Assembly (NCBI GenBank): GCA_015494485.1
Contig: WGBF01000076.1
Span: 1 to 6,778 of the forward strand
DNA length: 6,778 nucleotides
Direction of reading: 5' to 3'
DNA from: a bacterium
GTDB taxonomy: Bacteria; Calditrichota; Calditrichia; RBG-13-44-9; J042
The position numbers and the translations under genes were made by a program. Of the stretch, positions 1 to 6,473 are shown piece after piece (position 1 is the first letter of the stretch; each line of letters opens with the position of its first letter). Below the pieces are notes generated by a model. The model saw only the letters and a list, made by a program, of their open reading frames with translations. It was not told the DNA's origin and did not search any database.

Positions 1-1
1 A

Positions 2-928
2 GCTGTTCGTATTGATGGCGATCCCGGCGTGGTCGGAAGCTTGCCCACCGGCGTGGTGAATTACTCCAAGGAACGCTACTGGCGAATTACGGAATTAAGC
101 GGCACGGCGGACGGAACCTACAGTCTGAGCCTGGATTTGGCCGGGATGAGCGGCATCAGCAATTACAGCACCCTCTATTTGTTGAAACGCGCCGACAGCT
201 CCAGTCCCTGGCAGGTTATTGGCACCAATAATTACAGCGGTAGTGGCACGATTGTGGAATGGACCGGTATTACCGGGGGATTTTCGGAATTTGCCATTGG
301 CGGGGCAGCAGACAATGCCTTACCGGTACAATTGGCACTGTTTGAAGCAGACGTGCAGGATGAACGCGTGGTGCTCCGCTGGCGCACCGAAAGCGAAATC
401 GACAATCAGGGATTTATTCTCTACCGGCGAACGGACGCCGATACTACCTGGGAAGTGATTGCGGATTTTATCCGCCATAAGGAATTACGGGGACAGGGGA
501 CAACCAACCAGGCCACGGAATACCGCTTTGTTGACGAAGCTGTAGAAGCGGGAGCAACCTACTGGTACCGGCTGGCAGATGTGGATTACGCCGGGAACAT
601 CAATACCTTGCAGGAGGTTCAGGTGCATGTGACCGGGCCGCAAATTCCGGAAGAGTTTACGTTGCTGCCGGCCTATCCCAACCCGTTTAATCCGGTGGTA
701 AACGTGCGCTTCGGCTTACCGGAAGCACGCCATGTGCGGGTGGAGGTGTTCGATATTACCGGCCGGCGTATTTACACCCTGGTTGACGAAAAACGAAAGG
801 CCGGCTGGCACACCGTGCAATGGCAGGGTGTGAATCAAAGCGGACATGCGGTGGGAAGCGGCGCCTATTTCATCCGCATTCAGGCTGAAGAAGACGTACG
901 GACTCTTAAGGCATTATTATTGAAATAA
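2..928 (+). CDS. Secreted/surface protein with C-terminal sorting domain (3' part only)
   Basis: The frame is open from the first complete codon, so the true start lies upstream; 308 residues are visible. Numbering from position 2, residues about 10-105 form a beta-rich region (YWRITE near the start, FSEFAIGG at its end). Residues about 107-211 match the fibronectin-III-like module that often precedes sorting domains: LPVQLALFEA, then VVLRWRTESEIDNQGFILYR, then TYWYRLADVDYAG. Residues about 214-308 are a FlgD-Ig-like / type IX secretion (Por) type A sorting domain, with YPNPFNP at 225-231, VEVFDITGRRIYTL and a terminal GAYFIRIQAEE segment. In this family the C-terminal domain directs export through the outer membrane or surface attachment. 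The N-terminal functional domain is outside the window, so no enzymatic role can be given. An intrinsic terminator follows 19 bases after the TAA stop. The family-level call is firm; the specific function is unknown. Confidence 0.88.
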   Translation, partial: AVRIDGDPGVVGSLPTGVVNYSKERYWRITELSGTADGTYSLSLDLAGMSGISNYSTLYLLKRADSSSPWQVIGTNNYSGSGTIVEWTGITGGFSEFAIGGAADNALPVQLALFEADVQDERVVLRWRTESEIDNQGFILYRRTDADTTWEVIADFIRHKELRGQGTTNQATEYRFVDEAVEAGATYWYRLADVDYAGNINTLQEVQVHVTGPQIPEEFTLLPAYPNPFNPVVNVRFGLPEARHVRVEVFDITGRRIYTLVDEKRKAGWHTVQWQGVNQSGHAVGSGAYFIRIQAEEDVRTLKALLLK

Positions 929-947
929 TATGTGAATGATTACCAAT

Positions 948-986
948 CGGTGCGCTTTCCCATGCGGTGAAAGCGCGCCGTTTTTT
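948..986 (+). terminator. Rho-independent terminator of the surface-protein gene
   Basis: A 12-bp stem pairs CGGTGCGCTTTC (948-959) with GAAAGCGCGCCG (969-980), with one G-T wobble and a 9-base loop. Six T residues (981-986) follow immediately. It lies 20 bases after the stop of the plus-strand gene and has the T tract on that strand. Read leftward, the same stem is followed by ATTGGTAATC, which is not T-rich, so it should serve the plus-strand gene and only weakly, if at all, the convergent polymerase operon ending at 1014. Confidence 0.9.
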
Positions 987-1013
987 ACCAGGAATATTTT
1001 CCCCAATGGCATT

Positions 1014-4000
1014 CTACGGAGCAGCGCGCAGGCGGGCTTCCAGTTCCGCCTTCTCCAGGGAAATGACTGCCAGGTGTTCCACCAGCAGATTGGCTTCTCC
1101 TGGCAGGCGGGACTGCACCACCCCTTCCACCCGATAGGGCCCCTGGGTTTGCAGCAAATGCCCGTAGCGTTCGTACACCGGCGGAAAGAGCACCGCTTCG
1201 CACAACCCGTGGCGGTCTTCCAGGGTTAAAAACTTCATGTACGTGCCTTCCCGGGTTTTTACCCGCCGGCTGGTAACCAGCCAACCCACAACCACCACCC
1301 GTTTTCCGGCGTGGGCTTCCAGGGCAGTGGAGGGTACCGTTTCATTGGGGTCGATTTTCGCCTCAAACAGGGTTAGCGGGTGGTCCGTCACGGCAAAATC
1401 CAGCATTTCCATTTCGTTCAGGATGCGCTGGTGGCGATTGTACGGCTGCAGGCGCACGCTCTTCAGGTAGTGTTCAATTCCCGTGCGACGCCGGCGGTGT
1501 TTGAAAAATAATTGGTGTCGCAGCAGGCATTGCGGTTCGTTGGGCTCAATGCTGCGCAGGGCACCGCATTTGATGAGGTGGGTGACTTCCTTCTCCCGGG
1601 GCCGTACCCGCAGCACAAAATCGTAATAATCCGAAAAGGGCCGGTGACGCCGTTCTGCCAGAATGCGCGCCCGCGTGCGGGCCGTTAATTCCCGTACCCG
1701 GTGCAGTCCCACGCGAATGGCATCCCCCTCGCCGGTAAAGAATTCGTCGGAGGCGTTCACGTCCGGTGGCAGCAAGCGGATGCCCATCCGTCGGCATTCC
1801 TCAATATACGCCGCCGTGGAATAGAAACCCCCTTCGTTGTTCAATACCGCAGTCATGTATTGCACGGGGAAATACGCCTTCAGGTAGGCGGTCTGGTAGG
1901 CAATGGTTCCGTAAGTGGCCGCGTGAGCTTTGTTGAAGCCGTAGCCCACAAAGTTGGCCAGAAAGTGCCACACGTTCTCCGCCGCTTCCCGCGAAAGCCC
2001 ATTGCGCATGGCGCCATCAATGAATTCCCGGTACATACTGTACAGGGTGCGGCGGTCGCGGGATTTGGTCATCGCTTTGCGCAGCACATCTGCCTGGGCC
2101 AGGCTAAAGCCGGCAATTTCCACCGCCACCTGCATCACCTGTTCCTGGTACAGAATGTTGCCGTAGGTGTCCTTCAGCACCGTTTCCAGGCGGGGGTGCA
2201 GGTAGGTAACGGGTTCTTTCCCGGCACGGCGGCGGATGTACTGCTCCTTCATGCCGCTGTTGGCGGCACCGGGACGAATGAGTGCCACGGCGGTAATCAC
2301 GTCGTCCATGCTGTCAATCTGCATTTTCCGGAGCAGCCCCCGCATGCCGGGACTTTCCGTCTGGAAGCACCCCAGGCTGAAGCCGTTACGCAACAGGGTG
2401 ATGGCATTGTGATCATTTTCCGGAATTACCCGCAAATCCAGCGGAGAGAGGTGATGCCGCCGTGCATCCAGGAACGGAAAGCGCTGCGGGGTCAGATACG
2501 CTTCCGGGCGTTCGGGAACGATTTTCCCCCGGGTCACATCCAGACGGTACACCGGCGGGGCTTCCCCCGGGGAAATGATGCACTGCCGGAACAACGCCGT
2601 AATGGCCGCCAGTGTGTCCGAAACGATGGTCAGCGATCGTACCCCCAGCAGGTCCATTTTCACCAGCCCCAGCGCTTCAATGCTGTACATATCGTACTGG
2701 GAAATAACGATGCCTTTGCCGGCTACCTGGAGGGGAGTGTAGTGGGTAATGCGTTCCGGGGCAATAATTACCCCACCGGGATGAATGGACTGGTGCCGGG
2801 GCAGATCAGCGATGCGCTGTGCTACCGTTAGCACCTGTTTTACAGTGGGAATGCTGTCCCGCAGGGTGCGGCATTCCGGAATGTGGGCCAGGGTGTCCTC
2901 CAGGTGGTGGACGCTGCCGTGGGGCAGGTAACGGGTGAGGGTGGCAATTTCGCTTTCCGGCAGGCCGTACACCCGCGCCACATCCCGAATGGCGGAACGC
3001 AACTGAAAGGTGTTAAAGGTGCAAATCATGGCCGTGCGGTCGGTGCCGTATTTCTCGTACACGTAGGCCAGCACCCGATCCCGGTTCTTCCAGCAGATGT
3101 CCAGGTCAATGTCCGGCGGGTCAGAGCGCTCCGGATTCAGAAACCGCTCGAAATACAAATTGTAGCGGAGGGGATCCACGTGGGTAATGCCCAGCACGTA
3201 CGCCACCAGGCTGTCCCCGGCAGAGCCGCGTCCCACACAGGGAATGCCCTCGCGGTTGCAAAAATCGACGATGTCCTTAACAATCAGGAAATATTCCGCA
3301 AACCCCAGGCGCAGAATGGTGTGCAGCTCGTACAACAGACGCCGCAGAATGGGGCGGGTGAGGGGGCGGTAGCGTTGCCGGGCACCGGCCAGTACCAGTT
3401 GTTTGAGGTGTGTGGCCGGGGTGGTATCCGGGGGCAGGGAAAGCGCCGGAAACACCGGGCGTCCCAGGGAAAACGCAAACCGGCACCGCCGGGCCACTGC
3501 AACCGTGGTGGCCAGTGCCTGCGGAAAATTGCGGAACACCGTGGTCATTTCCGCAGCGGATTTTAAATATTGCTGGGGGGAACCGGCATCGGGGACGCGG
3601 TCCAGCAGGGTGTTGTGGTGAATGGCGCGCAGTACCCGCCGCACGGCAAAATCCTCCGGGGTAAGGAAGTGCACGTCGTTGGTGGCCACCAGGGGGATAT
3701 GGTGCTGCACCGCCAGATCCCGCAAGCGCACGTTGGGCAGCACGTCATCTTCGGAAAAGGACTGCAGTTCAATGTAGAAGCGGTCGCCGAACACCCGGTG
3801 CATGTCCCGGCAATAGCGGGCAGCGGCTTCCATCCGGCGGGATTTCACCTGTTGCCACAGCAAGCTGCTGTGCCCCCCGGCCAGCGCCAACAGACCACGG
3901 TTAAAGCGGAACAATTCGGCCCGATCCAGCCGGAACGCTAAATGCCCACCGGTTAAATGGCCGCGGGTGAGCAGGGCGGAGAGGTTCCGGTAGCCTTCTC

Positions 4001-4283
4001 CGTTCATTACCAGCAGCACCAGCCGGCCGTCGTCGGCAATGTCCACTTCGGCACCAATAATGGGGTGAATGCCCGCGTCCCGGGCAGCGCGGTAAAATTC
4101 CACTGCCCCGTGGAGGGCGTTGTGGTCCGTTAAGGCCAGAGCAGTAAAGCCCAATTGCCGGGCAGCGGTAACCAGGGCCTCCGGACTGGCGGTGGCATCC
4201 AGCAAGCTGTAGTAGCTGTGCACGTGCAGGTGCACAAAGGGTGGGGCAGCGCGCGATGTGCCCCGATGCGAATTTCCGCCCAT
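1014..4283 (-). CDS. dnaE: DNA polymerase III alpha subunit, accessory DnaE2-like (C-family polymerase)
   Basis: This is a C-family DNA polymerase of 1089 aa. An N-terminal PHP domain spans about residues 16-275 (HLHVHSYYSLLD at 18-29, TDHNALHG at 52-59, GAEVD at 78-82, ATNDVH at 200-205). The palm and fingers follow, with GRGSAGDSLVAY at 351-362 and the catalytic PDIDLDI at 390-396; D393 and D395 correspond to the two E. coli aspartates. The third catalytic Asp is D544 in VKMDLLGVRS. A helix-hairpin-helix region lies at about 840-912 and an OB fold at about 992-1075. The protein ends just after the OB fold and lacks the tau-binding tail of the replicative E. coli enzyme (1160 aa). It is encoded 12 bases downstream of the dinB-like gene, with its own GGAGGG site 5 bases before the ATG. 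Size and linkage to a Y-family polymerase suggest a translesion or mutagenesis polymerase (ImuC/DnaE2-like) rather than the replicative one. That role is inference; the polymerase family is certain. Confidence 0.93.
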   Translation of the reverse strand: MGGNSHRGTSRAAPPFVHLHVHSYYSLLDATASPEALVTAARQLGFTALALTDHNALHGAVEFYRAARDAGIHPIIGAEVDIADDGRLVLLVMNGEGYRNLSALLTRGHLTGGHLAFRLDRAELFRFNRGLLALAGGHSSLLWQQVKSRRMEAAARYCRDMHRVFGDRFYIELQSFSEDDVLPNVRLRDLAVQHHIPLVATNDVHFLTPEDFAVRRVLRAIHHNTLLDRVPDAGSPQQYLKSAAEMTTVFRNFPQALATTVAVARRCRFAFSLGRPVFPALSLPPDTTPATHLKQLVLAGARQRYRPLTRPILRRLLYELHTILRLGFAEYFLIVKDIVDFCNREGIPCVGRGSAGDSLVAYVLGITHVDPLRYNLYFERFLNPERSDPPDIDLDICWKNRDRVLAYVYEKYGTDRTAMICTFNTFQLRSAIRDVARVYGLPESEIATLTRYLPHGSVHHLEDTLAHIPECRTLRDSIPTVKQVLTVAQRIADLPRHQSIHPGGVIIAPERITHYTPLQVAGKGIVISQYDMYSIEALGLVKMDLLGVRSLTIVSDTLAAITALFRQCIISPGEAPPVYRLDVTRGKIVPERPEAYLTPQRFPFLDARRHHLSPLDLRVIPENDHNAITLLRNGFSLGCFQTESPGMRGLLRKMQIDSMDDVITAVALIRPGAANSGMKEQYIRRRAGKEPVTYLHPRLETVLKDTYGNILYQEQVMQVAVEIAGFSLAQADVLRKAMTKSRDRRTLYSMYREFIDGAMRNGLSREAAENVWHFLANFVGYGFNKAHAATYGTIAYQTAYLKAYFPVQYMTAVLNNEGGFYSTAAYIEECRRMGIRLLPPDVNASDEFFTGEGDAIRVGLHRVRELTARTRARILAERRHRPFSDYYDFVLRVRPREKEVTHLIKCGALRSIEPNEPQCLLRHQLFFKHRRRRTGIEHYLKSVRLQPYNRHQRILNEMEMLDFAVTDHPLTLFEAKIDPNETVPSTALEAHAGKRVVVVGWLVTSRRVKTREGTYMKFLTLEDRHGLCEAVLFPPVYERYGHLLQTQGPYRVEGVVQSRLPGEANLLVEHLAVISLEKAELEARLRAAP

Positions 4284-4288
4284 GGTTG

Positions 4289-4294
4289 CCCTCC
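4289..4294 (-). promoter_or_regulatory. Shine-Dalgarno site of dnaE
   Basis: On the minus strand GGAGGG lies 5 bases before the ATG at 4283-4281, in the 12-base gap after the TAA of the upstream dinB-like gene (4298-4296). It fixes the start of the polymerase gene, and the tight spacing supports co-transcription and possibly translational coupling. Confidence 0.85.
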
Positions 4295-4295
4295 G

Positions 4296-5531
4296 TTATT
4301 TGGTCAGTGCCGGGGAGTGCAAAATGTACCCCGACTTGTCCATGCGGTACCTTTTGCGCAGTTCCAGGGTGTCCGCCGGCAAAATGGCCATAAAGCCAAA
4401 CTTGCGGCGGATGGTATCCACGGCCGCTTCCAGCAATTCCTCCCGCTGGTGGTCGTCGAACAGGCGCAATTGCCAGTTGCGCCACTGCAGTTGACTGACC
4501 TGCACCCCCACGTGGCGCACCCGTTGCCGCCGGAACGGAATGCGTTCCACCTGCTGCTGTACCGCCTGAAAAAGCTCTGCCGCGGTGTCCGTGGGATGCT
4601 CCAGCGTTGCCGTGTGCTGATGCTGGGTAAAGTCCGAATAGCGGATTTTTACCCCCACCCGTCGGGCAATGAGTTCCTGCTGACGCAGTTTGGCCGCAAT
4701 GCGTTCCGTTAAATACTGCAGTGTGGCCAGGATGATGGTCGCATCCATGGTATCTTCTTCAAAAGTGGTTTCGCGGCTGATTTGTTTGGGCACAATGCGT
4801 TGTTGCACCGGGCGTGGGTCGCGGCCATTGGCCAGTTCCCACAACTGACGTCCCCGGCTGCCGAAAAGATCCTCCACCACCAGCGGCGGCAAGGCGGCCA
4901 GTTCCCCCACCGTAAAGATGTTGAGGTCCATTAACAGTCCTTTGGCCACCCGCCCAATCCCCGGCAGCACATCCACCGACAACGGCGCCAGAAAGGCTTT
5001 TTCCTCTCCCGGCGGAACGTACACGATGCCACGGGGTTTGCGCAAATCCGAGGCAATGCGCGCCACCACCTTGTTGGTGGCCATGCCAATGGAAACCCCG
5101 ATGTGCAGCGCGTCAGCCACCTCCTGCTGAATGCGGCGTGCCAGCGCTTCCGGGTGGGGGAATTTTCCGGGACCCACAAACAGGTGCTGGGTGCCGGTCA
5201 GGTCCAGGTACGCGTCGTCCAGGGAGGTAAATTCCACCTGGGGCGTGTAGCGGAGGTAGATTTCCTGCAGTACCAGCGAAGCGGCCTGGTAGTGCTGGAA
5301 GTTGCCTTTCAGGAACACCGCTTCCGGGCAAATTTCCTTTGCCTGGTGCAGGGGCATGCCGGTGCGCACGCCCCGTGCGCGGGCTTCGTAACTGGCCGTG
5401 TGCACCACGCCGCGCTGGTTTTCCGTGCCACCCACAATCACCGGGCGGCCCCGCAGCAGGGGATTAAACCCCTGTTCCACGGACGCAAAGAACGCATCCG
5501 CATCGATGTGCGCAATGAGTGGGGACGCCAT
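4296..5531 (-). CDS. dinB: DNA polymerase IV-like Y-family translesion polymerase
   Basis: This 411-aa Y-family polymerase would copy past damaged template bases. The palm begins with HIDADAFFASVEQ (8-20): D10 is the first catalytic Asp and F15 the likely steric gate. VVHTASYEARARGV lies at 42-55. The second catalytic motif is SLDDAYLD (103-110), where the family usually has SxDEAxLD, so the Glu is replaced by Asp (D106). GVSIGMATNKVVARIASDLRKPRG (145-168) and a helix-hairpin-helix at about 186-214 (LPGIGRVAKGL) follow. The little-finger domain covers about 245-350, and QLRLF (354-358) matches the sliding-clamp binding consensus QLxLF. About 50 further residues follow (RRKFGF, then GYILHSPALTK). 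It is the first gene of an operon with the DnaE-like polymerase. ImuB, the usual DnaE2 partner, is a related Y-family protein that has lost catalytic acids; this one retains three acidic positions, so it looks potentially active. The start is supported by a GGGAGG site. Confidence 0.94.
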   Translation of the reverse strand: MASPLIAHIDADAFFASVEQGFNPLLRGRPVIVGGTENQRGVVHTASYEARARGVRTGMPLHQAKEICPEAVFLKGNFQHYQAASLVLQEIYLRYTPQVEFTSLDDAYLDLTGTQHLFVGPGKFPHPEALARRIQQEVADALHIGVSIGMATNKVVARIASDLRKPRGIVYVPPGEEKAFLAPLSVDVLPGIGRVAKGLLMDLNIFTVGELAALPPLVVEDLFGSRGRQLWELANGRDPRPVQQRIVPKQISRETTFEEDTMDATIILATLQYLTERIAAKLRQQELIARRVGVKIRYSDFTQHQHTATLEHPTDTAAELFQAVQQQVERIPFRRQRVRHVGVQVSQLQWRNWQLRLFDDHQREELLEAAVDTIRRKFGFMAILPADTLELRKRYRMDKSGYILHSPALTK

Positions 5532-5538
5532 GCCCGTT

Positions 5539-5544
5539 CCTCCC
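5539..5544 (-). promoter_or_regulatory. Shine-Dalgarno site of dinB
   Basis: Minus-strand GGGAGG lies 7 bases before the ATG at 5531-5529. No other start with a comparable site is visible, and the conserved palm motif begins only a few residues after this ATG, so this start is preferred. Confidence 0.8.
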
Positions 5545-5560
5545 TGACAGTACCGGTTTA

Positions 5561-5582
5561 TTAGTGAACATATTTACACTAA
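5561..5582 (-). promoter_or_regulatory. Palindromic operator candidate upstream of the polymerase operon
   Basis: The sequence carries TTAGTG (5561-5566) and its exact inverse CACTAA (5577-5582) around a 10-base AT-rich centre that is itself partly symmetric. The core GAACATATTTAC resembles the Gram-positive type LexA box (GAAC-N4-GTTC), with the second half-site degenerate. It lies 29 bases before the dinB start codon and abuts the candidate -10 box, a suitable place for a repressor. A second GTTCACT half-site lies at 5629-5635, inverted relative to AGTGAAC at 5563-5569. LexA control is inference: LexA boxes differ between phyla, and no lexA gene is in the window. Confidence 0.4.
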
Positions 5583-5611
5583 AAGTTACACCGGCACACA
5601 GCGGAATGCAA
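5583..5611 (-). promoter_or_regulatory. Possible sigma70-type promoter for dinB-dnaE
   Basis: On the minus strand TTGCAT (5611-5606) is followed after 17 bases by TAACTT (5588-5583). The -35 matches four of six consensus positions and the -10 only three, so the promoter is weak or only approximate. Its position directly before the palindrome and about 50 bases from the start codon is what makes it plausible. If the host uses a Bacteroidota-type sigma factor, a different element would be used. Confidence 0.25.
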
Positions 5612-5945
5612 CCAATTAGGGGGATTTTGTTCACTGTTTTCGTTTTAAAAGAGAAGAGGGCATGGGGAAGCAAAAAGGCCAAAAATACCTTGCAAAAAAG
5701 AGGGATGTATTGTAAAATGCAACAAATGTGGATTGAAAAATGCATAAATGAATATTCAAACTTGAATGCACGTTCAAAAAAATATAACGATTGTTCAAGA
5801 CAATGAAAAACAAGGATTTACAAAAATTTTTCCTAAGCAGATATATAAACAAGGGGTTAGGTGGATTTTTCTCATTTTTGGGAATAACAAGCGTAATAAT
5901 CGACACGGTGTCACGCAAAACGACAGATTTCGCACGTAATAGCGT
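5612..5945. other. AT-rich intergenic stretch with no recognised gene
   Basis: This stretch is AT-rich, unlike the GC-rich coding regions to its left. The open frames that cross it have no convincing ribosome site and no recognisable family sequence, and one runs into the repeats that follow. The only structure seen is a cluster of TTCAA motifs between 5754 and 5803: an inverted pair ATTCAA-AC-TTGAAT (5754-5767), two further TTCAA copies, and a small ATTGT/ACAAT hairpin (5790-5804). No function can be assigned. Confidence 0.5.
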
Positions 5946-5961
5946 AATTTGTGGCGGTGCC

Positions 5962-5989
5962 CTTGCAGAAGCCCCGTTTTTCAGAGGGG
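5962..5989. repeat. 28-base direct repeat, module A copy 1
   Basis: The stretch starts CTTGCAGAAGCCCCG and ends TTTTTCAGAGGGG. It is identical over 28 bases to a second copy 76 bases downstream. CCCC and GGGG within it could close a small hairpin. The preceding AATTTGTGG (5946-5954) also has a counterpart AAATTGTGG (6013-6021) before copy 2, so the duplicated unit is longer than the exact match and has an indel between its parts. Confidence 0.9.
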
Positions 5990-6037
5990 ATTGAGACCGG
6001 AGCTTGTAATCGAAATTGTGGGGGGCGCCTTTTCCCG

Positions 6038-6065
6038 CTTGCAGAAGCCCCGTTTTTCAGAGGGG
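6038..6065. repeat. 28-base direct repeat, module A copy 2
   Basis: This is an exact match to the copy at 5962-5989. It runs straight into the GGGGGAA junction that precedes the first 170-bp inverted-repeat element. With only two exact copies and a 48-base interval between them, it does not make a CRISPR array. Confidence 0.9.
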
Positions 6066-6078
6066 GAAATGAAGAAAA

Positions 6079-6248
6079 AAGACAAAAGAAAAAAGACAAA
6101 AGGAAATTGAATTTGGGGGTAGGCCTATAGAGGATGTAAAAGTTTAGTTGGTATAATTATATAATTTTTTTCTCCTCCCCATTTCAGATAAAAGAACAAA
6201 AGTTGTGCTCCAGGTTATTTTTGTCTTTTGTCTTTTTTCTTTATTCTT
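6079..6248. repeat. 170-bp element with terminal inverted repeats, copy 1
   Basis: The left end (6079-6102) is a purine-rich 24-base sequence built from GACAAAAG and GAAAAAAG units. The right end (6225-6248) is its inverse with 22 of 24 bases matching. The inside is AT-rich, holds two TATAAT sequences (6152-6157 and 6160-6165) and has no convincing coding frame. The second copy lies exactly 410 bases downstream with no net length difference. The outer 30 bases on the left and nearly 30 on the right are identical between copies, while the central 100 bases match at 74 positions. It resembles a miniature inverted-repeat element or a repeated structured transcript. No target-site duplication was recognised. 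Confidence 0.75.
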
Positions 6249-6255
6249 AATTATA

Positions 6256-6473
6256 TCTCGGTAGCCAGAGGGGGAAAAAGAGGGGATTGCCGAGTCCAGG
6301 GATGGGCGGAGCCTGCCCGTAGCGCTGGAGGCGCGAGGGGCAGGAGACGAAAGGCATAGTAGTAAAGCGAAGGCTTTTTAACCTTACAGAGACCCCGCTT
6401 TTCATCCCGCCGCAAAGCGCACTCATCCAGAGTGCAGGCGGGATGTCTACCGTCCCGGTAGCCAGAGGGGGAA
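6256..6473. repeat. GC-rich hairpin block bracketed by 18-base direct repeats
   Basis: CGGTAGCCAGAGGGGGAA occurs at 6259-6276 and again, identical, at 6456-6473, enclosing a GC-rich block between the two AT-rich 170-bp elements. Three strong foldings are visible. CCTGCCC/GGGCAGG (6312-6318 with 6338-6344) encloses GCGC/GCGC. CATCCCGCC/GGCGGGATG (6403-6411 with 6437-6445) encloses GCACTC/GAGTGC. CTACCG/CGGTAG (6447-6452 with 6456-6461) has a 3-base loop. A degenerate module A copy sits at 6383-6404. It may be a structured RNA or a palindromic repeat family; which of these cannot be told from one locus. Confidence 0.6.
6383..6404. repeat. Degenerate third copy of module A
   Basis: CTTACAGAGACCCCGC followed by TTTTCA aligns without gaps to the first 22 bases of the 28-base repeat, with 18 matches. 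All four differences are transitions. The GAGGGG end is missing and is replaced by the left arm of the CATCCCGCC hairpin. Confidence 0.55.

Noticed and set aside
948..986. Bidirectional terminator serving the polymerase operon too
   Set aside because: The leftward strand lacks a T-rich tract after the stem, so only the plus-strand role is supported.
1701..2831. Long plus-strand open frame of 376 codons opposite dnaE
   Set aside because: It is a mirror frame of the high-GC polymerase gene with no recognisable domain; the antisense frame carries all conserved polymerase motifs.
5519..5806. Plus-strand open frame of 95 codons overlapping the dinB start
   Set aside because: It overlaps the start of dinB on the opposite strand, crosses the putative operator, has no ribosome site and resembles no family. 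It is most likely chance.
5791..5994. Plus-strand open frame with a hydrophobic stretch (GGFFSFLGITSVII)
   Set aside because: There is no Shine-Dalgarno site before the possible starts, and the frame ends inside the 28-base repeat. The hydrophobic look is expected from T-rich DNA.
5962..6065. CRISPR array
   Set aside because: Only two exact 28-base units with a 48-base interval are present, the third copy is degenerate and distant, and no cas gene is visible.
6290..6350. tRNA gene in the GC-rich block
   Set aside because: The stems do not make a cloverleaf, and no T-loop GGTTCGA-type sequence is present.
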